Assembly (NCBI GenBank): GCA_004173185.1
Contig: SEFZ01000015.1
Span: 34,577-98,576 of the forward strand
Reading direction: 5' to 3'
From: Sphingomonadales bacterium
GTDB lineage: Bacteria; Pseudomonadota; Alphaproteobacteria; Sphingomonadales; Sphingomonadaceae
Length of the DNA stretch: 64,000 nucleotides
The stretch's first letter is position 1. Each line of letters opens with the position of its first letter. Shown here one piece after another: positions 43,363 to 52,905 of this stretch. The notes under the pieces are model-generated. The model was not told the origin of the DNA, ran no database searches, and was given only the letters and a program-made list of their open reading frames with translations. The position numbers were made by a program, and so were the translations under genes.

Positions 43363-44376
43363 ATGGAATATAAGATATCTATCGCATCCAAGGAGATCGA
43401 CGCTCGCTCGTCGCAATTCTCCTGCGAGCTGACCATCGCCAATACTGGTGCCGAACCCTTTGAGATTGTCGAGACGACGCCGCGCCTGCCCCGGGGAGTC
43501 ACGCTCAATGACGCGATCGACGCGTCCAAGATGGAGCTCAGCCGGCGCTACGACGCGCTTTGCGAGAAGTTCGAGAACATGGTCGGCAATTTTCTCGTCG
43601 CCGCCTCGGAGAAGCATGCGCTCAACCAGTTCCAGATGATGCAGCGAGTGATGAAGGAATTCATCAGCGTGCGCGGCATCCTCAGCTTCTACAAAGACAT
43701 CCTGCTGCTCCGCACGCCTCAGGCGCTCGTTGCAGCGCGGACCAATCTGATCCGCATTCCGGTCGAATGCGTCCGCGAAGCCGAGCGGGCGCTGGTGATC
43801 GTGGAGGAAGCCGGGGTGCAGGAGCCCGAACTCGGCACGCTGCGCTACACGCTAGAGATATTGCGCGATATCGAGCAGCAGGAAGAGTTCGTCGTCTCGC
43901 GTCGCGCCCGCGCCGAGGTCCAGCCGGGTCAGGAGCACAAGTCGGTCTATATCGTAGATGCCAAGCGCGGCTTGTTTGATGCTGCGTCCTACAGCGTCAA
44001 TTTCGATATCAGCCTGCGCTCGGTGGACGGATCGCAGATTTCGCGCACCGAGACTGCGCCGCTGATCGTCACGCCCAATGCGATGACGTTAACAGCAGTG
44101 GCGGTGGCGAGCGCATTGATCGGTCGGGCGATCAAGCTGCTGGCGACCAATCCGAACAGCGTCGCTTTCGATCTCGCCACCGTTCTCAATTCGGCATCGG
44201 GCTATCTGCTCGCCGGGCTGACCGCGCTGATCGTCTTCAACATCTTTGATTTCACTGCGCTGCGTGACCAGTTTCAGGCGAAGATCAGCTGGCGCGCCGC
44301 GATCCTGATCGGGTTCGTTTGCGGCTACCTGACCGACCGGTTGCTCAGGACGCTGGAGACGCTGCTGGGCACGTAG
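43363..44376 (+). CDS. unknown protein with C-terminal membrane helices
   Basis: A 337-residue protein I do not recognise. Residues 1-50 look like an immunoglobulin-like beta domain (ELTIANTGAEPFEIVETTP), about 55-165 are strongly helical and charged, about 170-235 look like beta strands again (VQPGQEHKSVYIVD), and the C-terminus has about three hydrophobic helices (about 245-262, 275-298 and 308-330). No signal peptide is seen, so the N-terminal part should be cytoplasmic. It is a single-gene unit, convergent with the P450. Confidence 0.7.
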   Translation: MEYKISIASKEIDARSSQFSCELTIANTGAEPFEIVETTPRLPRGVTLNDAIDASKMELSRRYDALCEKFENMVGNFLVAASEKHALNQFQMMQRVMKEFISVRGILSFYKDILLLRTPQALVAARTNLIRIPVECVREAERALVIVEEAGVQEPELGTLRYTLEILRDIEQQEEFVVSRRARAEVQPGQEHKSVYIVDAKRGLFDAASYSVNFDISLRSVDGSQISRTETAPLIVTPNAMTLTAVAVASALIGRAIKLLATNPNSVAFDLATVLNSASGYLLAGLTALIVFNIFDFTALRDQFQAKISWRAAILIGFVCGYLTDRLLRTLETLLGT

Positions 44377-44380
44377 ACGC

Positions 44381-45610
44381 TCAATAGTGGCTCAGCTCCA
44401 CCGGCATCTTCTTGTACCCGTGGACGAAGCACGCGCCGACGCGCTCGACCGCTCCGGTTACGTTCACCCGCAACCGCCGCTTGGCCATTTCCTCAAGCAA
44501 AATGCCGATCTGCAGCTCGGCCAGCCGCGCGCCTACACAGCGATGGATGCCGTGCCCGAACGCCAGATGCCGCCGCGCATTTTCGCGGTCGACGATGATT
44601 TTGTCGGCATTGGGAAACACGCTCTCGTCGCGGTTCGCCGAGACGTACCAAAGCGCGAGCTTGTCGCCTTCGCGGATCTTCTGGCCTTCCAGTTCGGTAT
44701 CCTGCGTCGCGGTGCGGCGCATGTGCGACAAGGGCGTCTGCCAGCGGATCAGTTCCTGCACGGCGTTGGGGATCAGCCCCGGATTGGCCTCGAGCTTGGC
44801 GCGCTCATCGGGGAACATGTCGAGCCCCAGCGCATAGGCGCTCATCGAATTGCGGGTGGTGTCGTTGCCGCCGACGATGAGGAGGATCAGGTTCCCGAGG
44901 AACTCCATCTGATCCATATGGCTCATCGCATCCGAATGGATCATCATCGAGATCAGATCGGGGGTCGGCTCCTTGCCGATCTTGCCTTGCCACAAATTGC
45001 CGAAATAGGCCGCGCATTCGAACAGATGCTGGCGGCGCTCTTCTTTGCGCACCGGATCGCGGGCGATCTCGATATCGCCTGCCCAGTCTGACCAGAAGGT
45101 CAGCTTGCGACGGTCTTCCCACGGGAAATCGAACAGGATGGCGAGCATCTGGGTGGTCAGCTCGATCGAGACCTGATCGACCCAGTCGAACTCCTGCCCC
45201 ACGGGCAGCGAATCGAGGATCTCGGCCGAACGCGTGCGGATATTCTCGTTCATCCGCACCATCTCAGATGGCGTGAAGGCGGGTGCTACAGTCCGGCGCT
45301 GGCCGGTATGTTTGGGCCGGTCCATCGCGATGAACATCGGCATCTTGATATCGCCCTCGACCATGTCGGCAAGCGTCATGCCGCCCACTTCGGACGAGTA
45401 GATCTCGGGCAGGCTTTCGACCTCGACGATCGGCTTGTAGGTCGAGACCGACCAATAGGGGCCGAAGGCGCTATGCTCGGTATAATATACCGGAGCCTTT
45501 GCGCGCAGCTCGGCAAAGGGCGCCTGCCATGTATCGTCGCGATACAGTTCGGCACGGCTGACATCGAGCGGATCGACGATCCCCTCCGGTGGATTCGCAA
45601 GCGTTGCCAT
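44381..45610 (-). CDS. cytochrome P450, CYP153-like
   Basis: A soluble bacterial P450 of 409 residues. The I-helix motif is GGNDTTRNS, the ExxR is in QELIRWQTPLSHMRRTA, and the heme loop is FGHGIHRCVGARLAELQ. ELTTQMLAILFDFPWEDRRK and the RWQTPLSHMRRT stretch strongly recall CYP153, terminal hydroxylases of alkanes and fatty acids in sphingomonads and relatives. No ferredoxin or ferredoxin reductase gene is adjacent, so redox partners must come from elsewhere. Confidence 0.88.
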   Translation of the reverse strand: MATLANPPEGIVDPLDVSRAELYRDDTWQAPFAELRAKAPVYYTEHSAFGPYWSVSTYKPIVEVESLPEIYSSEVGGMTLADMVEGDIKMPMFIAMDRPKHTGQRRTVAPAFTPSEMVRMNENIRTRSAEILDSLPVGQEFDWVDQVSIELTTQMLAILFDFPWEDRRKLTFWSDWAGDIEIARDPVRKEERRQHLFECAAYFGNLWQGKIGKEPTPDLISMMIHSDAMSHMDQMEFLGNLILLIVGGNDTTRNSMSAYALGLDMFPDERAKLEANPGLIPNAVQELIRWQTPLSHMRRTATQDTELEGQKIREGDKLALWYVSANRDESVFPNADKIIVDRENARRHLAFGHGIHRCVGARLAELQIGILLEEMAKRRLRVNVTGAVERVGACFVHGYKKMPVELSHY

Positions 45611-45642
45611 CGATCCCTCTCCTTGTTCGGGAGAAGAAAGCT

Positions 45643-46896
45643 TTAATTGACAGTAGTGTCAATAGCGGCGCGTTTTCGCTTCCAAAATGGCGGGTTACCG
45701 GATTTCAGGACGCCCCGGCGGAACAGCCGCGCGCCGACGCTCACGGTGATCGCCACCCACAAAGCCTGCCAGCCAAGCGCGATCAGATGCGGCCAGATCA
45801 GCGGCGAATTGCCCGCGCGCCCGATCATCGCGAAGGGCGAGCTGAACGGGAAGGCTTCGGCAGCGAAGGCCACCCAGCTTCCCGGCGACGCCGTGCCCGC
45901 CAATGCCAGCCCGAACATGCCCATCTGGAAGAAGGTGATCGGCAGCGACAGCATCTGGAGCTCGCGCTGCGTGTTGGTCTGCGCGCCGAGGCTCAGGAAC
46001 ACTGCGCCGAGCAGCATATAGGCCATGGTGAAATAGGCGATGAAGAGCAGCGGGAAAGCGATCGGGCCAACCGCGGGCGAGGCATCGGCGAAGAGACGCA
46101 TCGCGCCATCCGGCAGCAATTTGGCGCCGTTGACGATCAACGTAGCCCAGAAGGCGACGAACAACACCGCGACAGCAAACATCGCCAGCAGCTTGCCGAA
46201 GAACACGCTTTCCAGCGGCACTGCGGCCGCGAGGATCTCGATCACCTTGTTCGACCGTTCCTCGGCCATCGTCCCGACTGCCTGACCCGACAGGAACAAG
46301 GTGAGGAAGAAGATGCCGAACACGCCGGCCGAGGCGACTTGGCCCTTGCCGCTGAACGACGCCTGTTCGCGCGTTACCGGCGTAAGCGTTGGGGCGCTGA
46401 GCGGGGCGGCACCGACACCGGCGCGTTGCGCGCGCAGCGTCTGCTCGGCGAGTTGCGCCAGATACGCGCTCTCGCTTCCGCCGCGACCGGAAGAGAGGAT
46501 CTCGGGCTTGTTGAGCGGACCATGCAGCACCGCCGCCGCTTCGAAATCGCTGGCATCGAACATCGCCCGCGCCTGCGCCGCCGGATCGGTATCGGGCGCT
46601 ACAATGGTCAATTTGGGCGGCGTCTGTTCGCCGCGCTCGGGGAACAGGCTGCGCAATTGCCGGTCGACCTGCAGGATCGTCGTCGCCTGCGCGGGCGGGG
46701 CGATGACCACGATCCGCAATTTCTCGCCGCCGCTCGCCGCGATCTGATTCGCGCCAAGCCCGCCTGCCACGCTGAAGGTCAGGAAAATGAGCGGGGCGAG
46801 GAGGAACAGCAGGAAGGTTGGGGTGAACACCGTTGCAGTGAAATCGCGGCGAATCACGGTGGAGGTCTGGCGCAGCATCCGGCGGAACTTGCTCAT
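45643..46896 (-). CDS. ABC exporter permease, NatB-like
   Basis: A 417-residue ABC-2 type permease: one N-terminal helix (about 25-45), a large extracytoplasmic domain (about 50-185) and five further helices. The motif EERSNKVIEILAAAVPL marks the NatB/ABC-2 family. It is the membrane partner of the ATPase gene, which overlaps its start by four bases (ATGA). NatAB-type systems export sodium or other compounds; the cargo here is unknown. Confidence 0.88.
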   Translation of the reverse strand: MSKFRRMLRQTSTVIRRDFTATVFTPTFLLFLLAPLIFLTFSVAGGLGANQIAASGGEKLRIVVIAPPAQATTILQVDRQLRSLFPERGEQTPPKLTIVAPDTDPAAQARAMFDASDFEAAAVLHGPLNKPEILSSGRGGSESAYLAQLAEQTLRAQRAGVGAAPLSAPTLTPVTREQASFSGKGQVASAGVFGIFFLTLFLSGQAVGTMAEERSNKVIEILAAAVPLESVFFGKLLAMFAVAVLFVAFWATLIVNGAKLLPDGAMRLFADASPAVGPIAFPLLFIAYFTMAYMLLGAVFLSLGAQTNTQRELQMLSLPITFFQMGMFGLALAGTASPGSWVAFAAEAFPFSSPFAMIGRAGNSPLIWPHLIALGWQALWVAITVSVGARLFRRGVLKSGNPPFWKRKRAAIDTTVN

Positions 46897-47810
46897 GCCG
46901 CTGCCTCCAGCGCCTGTTCGCCGACGATGCGGACGAACGCGTCATGCAGCCCCGGCCGCTCGATCGACAGACCGGAAATGCCGTGGCCCGCGTCGATCAA
47001 CTGGACGAGCAATGCTTCGATCCCTTCGCTGGGCATGGTGAAGCGCCAGCCGCCATCTTCGCGGGTTGCATCGGCGGGGAGCAATTTGCCTGCGCCATCC
47101 GCATCATGGCGCGGCGTGTAATGCGCCTTGAACGGCAAAGTGGCGCGCGCATCGGCGACGGTGCCTTCGAAGCGGACCTTGCCGCCCGCGATGATCGACA
47201 GCCGGTCACACAGCCGCTCGGCATGCGCCATCACATGGGTGGAAAACAGGATCGTCGCGCCGCGATCGCGCTGGGCGAGGATCAATTTCTCGAGACGCTC
47301 CTGATTGACCGGGTCGAGGCCCGAAAACGGCTCGTCGAGCACCAGCAGTTCGGGTTCATGGACCACCGATCCGAGCAACTGGACCAGCTGCGCCATGCCC
47401 TTGGAGAGCTTGCGGATCTTGTCATCGACGGCGTGGCCGAGGCCAGCGGCTTCCATCAGCTCGACTGCGCGCTTGCGGCCGACCTTCCAGGGAAGACCAC
47501 GCAACGCGCCCATGAAGGCGATCGCCTCGCGGCATTTCATGCTGGGATAGAGCCCGCGCTCCTCGGGAAGATAGCCGACGGAATCGCTGGCATCGCGCGG
47601 ATTGCTCTCGCCGAGCAAGCTGCGCTCGCCGTCATCGGGCTCGATAATGCCGAGCAGCATGCGCAGCGTCGTGGTCTTGCCCGCACCATTGGGGCCGAGC
47701 ACGCCATAGATCATGCCGGTGGGAACTTCGATGTTCACCCCATCGACAACCTTGCGATTGCCGAAGCGCTTGACGAGGCCGCTGGCGCTAACCGCCAATG
47801 CACTGCTCAA
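46893..47810 (-). CDS. ABC exporter ATP-binding protein, NatA-like
   Basis: A 305-residue ATPase partner of the permease. Walker A GPNGAGKTTT, a modified signature KLSKGMAQLVQLL, Walker B LLVLDEPFSGLD and the switch His in STHVMAHAE are present. The TTG at 47810 is chosen because GGGAG lies eight bases upstream; the frame stays open to 47870. It diverges from queG. Confidence 0.88.
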   Translation of the reverse strand: MSSALAVSASGLVKRFGNRKVVDGVNIEVPTGMIYGVLGPNGAGKTTTLRMLLGIIEPDDGERSLLGESNPRDASDSVGYLPEERGLYPSMKCREAIAFMGALRGLPWKVGRKRAVELMEAAGLGHAVDDKIRKLSKGMAQLVQLLGSVVHEPELLVLDEPFSGLDPVNQERLEKLILAQRDRGATILFSTHVMAHAERLCDRLSIIAGGKVRFEGTVADARATLPFKAHYTPRHDADGAGKLLPADATREDGGWRFTMPSEGIEALLVQLIDAGHGISGLSIERPGLHDAFVRIVGEQALEAAA

Positions 47811-47845
47811 AACATGATCTCCCAAACCGGATTTGGTGGTAGCGG

Positions 47846-48898
47846 GTGGGCGTGCAACTCGACAAGTCATTAGCCGCGCAAATCAAAGTGAAGGCAGCGG
47901 AAATCGGCTTCGCGGCCTGTGGGGTCGCGCGCGCCGATGCTGCGCCGAGAGCGGGCGAGCGGCTGCACCAGTGGCTGGCCGAAGGACGGCACGGCAGCAT
48001 GATCTGGATGGAGGAGCGCGCGCACCACCGCGAAAGCCCCGCCGGATTGTGGCCCGAGGTCCGCTCGGTGATCTCGCTGGGCATGAGCTATGCGCCCGCG
48101 ACCGATCCCCTGGCTTTGGCCGAAGAAGGGGAGCGGGGCCGCATCTCGGTCTATGCGCAAGGGCAGGATTATCACGATGTGGTGAAGCGCCGCCTGAAGG
48201 AACTGGCGCGCTGGATCGTGGGGCAGGCGAAAGATGCCGACGTAAAGGTCTTTGTCGATACTGCGCCGGTGATGGAAAAGCCGCTGGCCGAAGCGGCGGG
48301 GCTGGGCTGGCAGGGCAAGCACACCAACCTTGTCAGCCGCGAGCATGGCAGCTGGCTGTTCCTCGGCGCGATTTACACCACGCTCGATCTGGCGGGCGAC
48401 AAGGGCGCGCCGTCGACCTGCGGCAGTTGCGATGCGTGCCAGACCGCGTGCCCGACCGATGCTTTCCCTGCGCCGTATCGCCTAGATGCCCGGCGCTGCA
48501 TCTCGTACCTGACCATCGAGCATAAGGGGCCGATCCCGCATGAATTCCGCGAAGCCATCGGCAACCGGATTTATGGCTGCGACGATTGCCTTGCCGTGTG
48601 CCCGTGGAACAAGTTTGCCGAAGCGGGGCGGGCAAACCTTGCTTTTGCGCCCCGAGCCGAACTGACTGCGCCCGCGCTGGCCGATCTGTTGGCGCTCGAC
48701 GATGCGGCGTTCCGCGAGGTCTTTTCCGGCTCGCCGATCAAGCGGATCGGGCGCGACCGGATGGTGCGCAACTGCCTGATCGCGGCGGGGAATAGCGGCA
48801 GCGCGGCGCTGGCCGGGCCGGTGCGGGCATTGTTGGTCGATCCCGACGAGACGGTTCGCGAAGCGGCGGAGTGGGCGGCCGCCAGGCTGGAAGTTTAG
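47846..48898 (+). CDS. queG: epoxyqueuosine reductase
   Basis: Cobalamin-dependent last step of queuosine synthesis, acting on tRNA. The 350-residue protein has a DUF1730 N-terminal domain ([37 protein letters not shown]) and two 4Fe-4S motifs, [12 protein letters not shown] and [10 protein letters not shown], followed by C-terminal HEAT-like repeats. The GTG at 47846 is used; a GTG two codons later is possible. It is the third queuosine gene in the window. Confidence 0.94.
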   Translation: MGVQLDKSLAAQIKVKAAEIGFAACGVARADAAPRAGERLHQWLAEGRHGSMIWMEERAHHRESPAGLWPEVRSVISLGMSYAPATDPLALAEEGERGRISVYAQGQDYHDVVKRRLKELARWIVGQAKDADVKVFVDTAPVMEKPLAEAAGLGWQGKHTNLVSREHGSWLFLGAIYTTLDLAGDKGAPSTCGSCDACQTACPTDAFPAPYRLDARRCISYLTIEHKGPIPHEFREAIGNRIYGCDDCLAVCPWNKFAEAGRANLAFAPRAELTAPALADLLALDDAAFREVFSGSPIKRIGRDRMVRNCLIAAGNSGSAALAGPVRALLVDPDETVREAAEWAAARLEV

Positions 48899-48930
48899 GC
48901 GAAGTTCAGGCCAAAGCGCGGCAGGCGCGG

Positions 48931-48954
48931 CGCGAATGTTCCCTAATGTTCGCA
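48931..48954. repeat. inverted copy of the 24-base sequence at 28219-28242
   Basis: Identical over 24 bases to the reverse complement of 28219-28242, with different flanks. It lies 33 bases after queG, between two convergent genes. Confidence 0.7.
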
Positions 48955-49056
48955 GTGACCATGGCCTTCCCGAACCGACGATTTCAAAGAGCGGACGGGA
49001 ATGCCGCCAGAGCATCCCGCGCTCCTAGCCAAGCAGGCGAAATCCTACATTGCAAC

Positions 49057-49073
49057 CCTGAGGCAGGCTCAGG
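49057..49073. repeat. short palindrome with CTCAGG arms
   Basis: CCTGAG (49057-49062) and CTCAGG (49068-49073) flank GCAGG. It shares the GCTCAGG end with the palindromes at 2720 and 56386 and is probably a fragment of the same dispersed repeat. Confidence 0.4.
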
Positions 49074-49091
49074 ATGCGCGCTGCCCTGGAC

Positions 49092-49463
49092 TCAGCGCCG
49101 CTTGCCGAGCGCAGTCACGCAACTCGCCGGATCGATCGGGCTGCCGTCGCGCTGTCGGGTGTCGAAATAGGTGACGACCGCTTCGTTGCGCCCCTTTGGA
49201 TAGAGATAGGCATCGAGCACGCAGATCGGCCCGACGAACTGGAGCTTGCGCGCGCTCCCTTCGCTGATGTCCGAATGAGGCTGGCCGAATTGCGCGATCA
49301 GGCGCGCGGCAGGCTGCCCCGCAATGATGCCGCTGATGCTCTCGGGAACGGGCGCATTGCTCACCCTGTTTGGCAGCGGCACATGGCCGGCCGAGCGGAC
49401 CGGCGGGGCGCTTTCCCCGCACGCTGCCAGCGCCAGCGCGCCAGCCACGACCCAATATTTCAT
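49092..49463 (-). CDS. small lipoprotein of unknown function
   Basis: A 123-residue lipoprotein with lipobox ALAAC (Cys near 15). The mature part has a SISGIIAGQPAARLIAQFGQP segment reminiscent of the SmpA/BamE-like fold used by small outer-membrane lipoproteins, then two Cys (GPICVLD and PASCVTA) that could pair. It overlaps the upstream EI24 gene by four bases (ATGA), so the two are coupled. Confidence 0.75.
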   Translation of the reverse strand: MKYWVVAGALALAACGESAPPVRSAGHVPLPNRVSNAPVPESISGIIAGQPAARLIAQFGQPHSDISEGSARKLQFVGPICVLDAYLYPKGRNEAVVTYFDTRQRDGSPIDPASCVTALGKRR

Positions 49464-50137
49464 ACGCGCTTGCCTCTGTGGAATGTGTGGGTAGCCATCG
49501 CGGCGCCGATCACCGGGGCAATCAGGGCAAGGAACGGCAGGAGCAACAGCCCGGTTCCAAACATGCCCAATACGAACCGCCGAAAGCTGGTCCGCCCGCG
49601 CCATTTGGGCAGTTCGCGGACCTTCATGTGCCGCGCAGCGACCATGTCGCCGAGATCGCGCCCGAGCAGCCAGGAGTTGACGATGAAGAAGGCGACCGCG
49701 GTGCCGACGCCGGTGATCAGCAGCATGATGTAAATCGGCGAAAGCGCGAGATTGATCAGGATGAGCCGCGCCGCCGATCCGAGGCCCATCGCCACCGAAC
49801 GCCCGAACGGCACGTCGCGCGCGTCGGCCAGCGCCTGCGGATAATGCTTTGCTTCAACGGCGGCGACCACTTCATCGGCGAAGACCCCGATCACGCCGAT
49901 CGCAATCGCGCGGAACAGCAACCAATGCGCGGCCAGCAACAGGACGATCACTGCGATATCGGCGAATGGCCCAGAATAACCGCCCATCCAGCGCGCGGCG
50001 GCCCAGTGGATGCCGTAATAGAGGCCAAAGCCCAGCACCACGAACAGCACCAGCGTGACCAGCAGCGACTTCAGGAAGACCATCGCGATGCGGCCATCCA
50101 GCAATTGCCCCAGCGAAAGGAAGAACGCCTGGATCAT
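49460..50137 (-). CDS. EI24/CysZ-like membrane protein
   Basis: A 225-residue protein with four or five hydrophobic segments and the EI24 domain pattern (N-terminal FFLSLGQLLDG, central helices, and RFVLGMFGTGLLLLPFLALIAPVIGAAMATHTF at the C-terminus, here in pieces). CysZ members move sulfate; other members are of unknown role. It is coupled to the small lipoprotein gene and diverges from the PfkB kinase gene. Confidence 0.78.
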   Translation of the reverse strand: MIQAFFLSLGQLLDGRIAMVFLKSLLVTLVLFVVLGFGLYYGIHWAAARWMGGYSGPFADIAVIVLLLAAHWLLFRAIAIGVIGVFADEVVAAVEAKHYPQALADARDVPFGRSVAMGLGSAARLILINLALSPIYIMLLITGVGTAVAFFIVNSWLLGRDLGDMVAARHMKVRELPKWRGRTSFRRFVLGMFGTGLLLLPFLALIAPVIGAAMATHTFHRGKRV

Positions 50138-50192
50138 TGCGCTATCCCTTGCCCCTCTCTAGTGCCATCGGCAACCCAATTGGAGCACAGAC

Positions 50193-51191
50193 TTGACCGC
50201 ACCCAACTATGACGTTGTCGCCATCGGCAACGCAATTGTCGATATTCTCGCGCAGGCCGAGGATAGCTTCATCGAGGAAATCGGCGTTGCCAAGGGTTCG
50301 ATGCAGTTGATCTTCTCGCCCGAGGAAGCCGACGCTCTTTATGCCAAGATGGGTCCGGGTCGCGAAGTCTCGGGTGGTTCGGCGGGCAATACCGTGGCCG
50401 GGCTCGCCGCGATGGGCAGCAAGACCGCATTTATCGGTCAGGTCGCCGACGATCAGCTCGGTGCGGTCTTCGCGCACGATCTGCGCGCGGCCGGCGTGCA
50501 TTTCGATACCGAAGTGCGCGCGGGTCAGCCGACCACCGCACGCTGCCTGATCTTCGTGACGCCCGATGGCCAGCGGACGATGAACACCTTCCTTGGCGCT
50601 TCGCAATTCCTGCCTGCTTCGGCGCTGGATGAAAACGTGATCGCCAGCGGCGCGATCCTGTATCTCGAAGGCTATCTGTGGGATCCCGAAGAGCCGCGCG
50701 CCGCGATGCGCAAGGCGATCGACATCGCCCGCGCCAATGGCCGCAAGGTTGCCTTCACGCTCAGCGACGTTTTCTGCATCTCGCGCCATGGCGACGATTT
50801 CCGCAAACTGATCGAAGACGGCCTGATCGACATCCTCTTCGCCAATGAGAGCGAATTGCTGGCGCTGTGCGAGCATGAGAGCTTCGAAGACGCGGTTGCG
50901 CATCTCCATGGCAAGGTGCCGCTGCTGGTCGTCACGCGCGGCGAGCACGGCGCGATGGCGCTGCAGGGTTCGGAGCGCGTTGAAGTTGCCGCGGAGCCGA
51001 TCGAGCGGCTGGTCGACACGACCGGCGCTGGCGACATGTTCGCCGCGGGCTTCCTGCACGGTCAGGCACAGGGCAAGGGGCTCAAGGAGTCGCTGACGCT
51101 CGGTGCGATCTGCGCGGCGGAGATCATCCAGCATTATGGCGCGCGCGCCGAAGCGGATCTCAAGAAGCTGGCGGCAAGCCGGCTGGGCTAA
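50193..51191 (+). CDS. PfkB family kinase, probably adenosine kinase
   Basis: A 332-residue ribokinase-fold kinase. The N-terminal GNAIVDILAQ and GGSAGNTVAGLAAMG segments bind the nucleoside/sugar, and the catalytic base lies in DTTGAGDMFAAGF. The sequence pattern matches the alphaproteobacterial group annotated as adenosine kinase, though other nucleosides or sugars cannot be excluded. The TTG start at 50193 has GGAG seven bases upstream. Confidence 0.88.
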   Translation: MTAPNYDVVAIGNAIVDILAQAEDSFIEEIGVAKGSMQLIFSPEEADALYAKMGPGREVSGGSAGNTVAGLAAMGSKTAFIGQVADDQLGAVFAHDLRAAGVHFDTEVRAGQPTTARCLIFVTPDGQRTMNTFLGASQFLPASALDENVIASGAILYLEGYLWDPEEPRAAMRKAIDIARANGRKVAFTLSDVFCISRHGDDFRKLIEDGLIDILFANESELLALCEHESFEDAVAHLHGKVPLLVVTRGEHGAMALQGSERVEVAAEPIERLVDTTGAGDMFAAGFLHGQAQGKGLKESLTLGAICAAEIIQHYGARAEADLKKLAASRLG

Positions 51192-51200
51192 ACCCCGGAA

Positions 51201-52169
51201 TCAGAACTCGGCAATGTCCGCCGGCTCCATCGCGACGAAGGATGCCGGCGGAATGCCCCTTGCGATGAGCCCGGCGGCGAGGCGCTGTGCGGGCTCGTCA
51301 CGGGGTTCGTCGGTCAGTTTGAAACTGCCCCAATGCACGCCGATTGCCGCGCGGGCATCCAGATCGCGCATGATCTGGATGGCTTCCTCAGGATCGGTGT
51401 GCTGCGCGGCCATGAACCAGCGCGGATCATAGGCACCGATCGGGATCAGCGCGACATCGGTGGGGCCGAAACGCGCGCGCATCGCCCGGAAGATATTCCC
51501 GGTGCCATAGCCGGTGTCGCCCGCGAAATAGACGAGCCTGCCGCCGGCTCGCACCATGAAGCCGCACCACAAGGCCTTGCGCCGATCGCTGAAGCCGCGC
51601 GAAGACCAATGGGTGGCGGGCACGATATGCACCTCGGCGCCCGACGCGATCTCGAAATGATCGCCCCAATCGCCGACCGCGATCCGCGCCGAGGGGATGT
51701 GGCGGCGCACGATGGCATCGTTGCCGAGGGGCATGACCATCAAGGGATCATGCCGTTCGTGCAGCGCCTTGAGCGTTGCCACGTCGAGATGGTCGTAATG
51801 GTTGTGCGACAGCAGGATCGCATCGATGGGCGGCAGATCCTCGATCCGCACGCCGGGGGCAGTGATGCGCTTTGGCCCCGCAAAAGCGAGCGGGCTGGCG
51901 CGATCGGACCAGACCGGATCGGTCAGCAGGTTCAGCCCCGCGATCTGGATCAGCAGCGTGGCGTGGCCGATCATCGTGATGCGCAGACCAGCGACGCGCG
52001 CGTCGGGGACGACTGGCGTCACTGCGATCGAATCAGGCCATGGATTGTCGGGCACCGAGGTGCGCCAGCGCAGCACTTGCCCCAGCGACCGATCGGTGTC
52101 GGGCTCGCCGGGGTTGAAGAAGCGCGTGCCGTCGAAATGGTCGCTGACCGGGCCATTATAGTACGCCAT
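51201..52169 (-). CDS. MBL-fold metallohydrolase, NAPE-PLD/UlaG type
   Basis: A 322-residue metallo-beta-lactamase-fold hydrolase. Metal ligands are in SHNHYDHLD, TGYGTGNIF follows the FAGD strand and VHWGSF lies near the C-terminus. The N-terminal region (FFNPGEPDTDRS) and overall plan match the NAPE-hydrolysing phospholipase D-like group. The substrate is unknown, perhaps phospho- or acyl-ethanolamine lipids. It shares one base with the stop of the upstream gene (TGATG). Confidence 0.85.
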   Translation of the reverse strand: MAYYNGPVSDHFDGTRFFNPGEPDTDRSLGQVLRWRTSVPDNPWPDSIAVTPVVPDARVAGLRITMIGHATLLIQIAGLNLLTDPVWSDRASPLAFAGPKRITAPGVRIEDLPPIDAILLSHNHYDHLDVATLKALHERHDPLMVMPLGNDAIVRRHIPSARIAVGDWGDHFEIASGAEVHIVPATHWSSRGFSDRRKALWCGFMVRAGGRLVYFAGDTGYGTGNIFRAMRARFGPTDVALIPIGAYDPRWFMAAQHTDPEEAIQIMRDLDARAAIGVHWGSFKLTDEPRDEPAQRLAAGLIARGIPPASFVAMEPADIAEF

Positions 52170-52822
52170 CAGCCGCGGGTGTCCGCTGCGCGTGCGATCT
52201 GGGCGGTAGTGATGACGTGCCTGCCCGGCGCGCCGTTGAGCGCGGCCTCGACCAGCAGGTCGGCGACGGTCGAGGCGGGATTGATCCGCGCGCTGGCCGG
52301 GAGGATCGGGGCGGCGAGGCGCAACAAAGTGAGCAGGTTTTTTTCCATCGACCGATGCTCGCTGCGCTCTCCGCCGAGCATGCCGGGACGCGCGATCGTC
52401 AGCGAGGGGAAATCGAGGCTGCCGATGGCGTCTTCGAGTTCGCCCTTGAGCCGCGTGTACGCAAAGCGCGAACGCGCATCCGCGCCCGCCGAGGAGACCA
52501 AAGCGAAGCGGGTTGCGCCATGCTTGCGGACCAGCGTCGCGATGGTGAGCGGGTAATCATGATCGATCCGGCGATAGGCGGAGGGGTCCGGCGTTTGCGC
52601 CCGCGTGGTGCCCAATGCGCAGATCGCGCCATCGACTGCCCACCAATCGGCATGGTGCGGCAGATCCGCGATGGTCGTGATCGGGTTCAGCAATTTGGCG
52701 TGCGGGGCAAGCGCGCGGCGGGTGGGGGCGACGACCTGCGTCACGCGCGCGTCCGCCAGCAAGCGCGCCAGCGCCGCTGTGCCGACCATGCCCGTGGCAC
52801 CTGCCAGGAGAAGCTTTGTCAT
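52169..52822 (-). CDS. NAD(P)-binding Rossmann protein, NmrA/HIM1-like
   Basis: A 217-residue short-chain-like protein with an N-terminal GATGMVGTAALARLL dinucleotide-binding loop, an LVSSAGAD segment and a YTRLKGELE helix with the Tyr-x3-Lys pair. It resembles atypical SDRs related to HIM1/TIP30 and NmrA, often putative oxidoreductases or epimerases. The substrate cannot be named. It is coupled to the MBL-fold gene. Confidence 0.82.
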   Translation of the reverse strand: MTKLLLAGATGMVGTAALARLLADARVTQVVAPTRRALAPHAKLLNPITTIADLPHHADWWAVDGAICALGTTRAQTPDPSAYRRIDHDYPLTIATLVRKHGATRFALVSSAGADARSRFAYTRLKGELEDAIGSLDFPSLTIARPGMLGGERSEHRSMEKNLLTLLRLAAPILPASARINPASTVADLLVEAALNGAPGRHVITTAQIARAADTRG

Positions 52823-52851
52823 CGCTGCCAATCTAGGTTGGGGAGGGGCAA

Positions 52852-52890
52852 AGAAAAGGGGCCGGGAGATCGCGCTCCCGGCCCCTTCTT
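52852..52890 (-). terminator. terminator after the amino acid permease gene
   Basis: AAGGGGCCGGGAG (52856-52868) pairs with CTCCCGGCCCCTT (52875-52887) around ATCGCG. On the minus strand it runs into TTTTCTTT. It separates the permease from the downstream NAD(P)-binding gene. Confidence 0.88.
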
Positions 52891-52905
52891 TAGCTTGGCA
52901 ACCAG

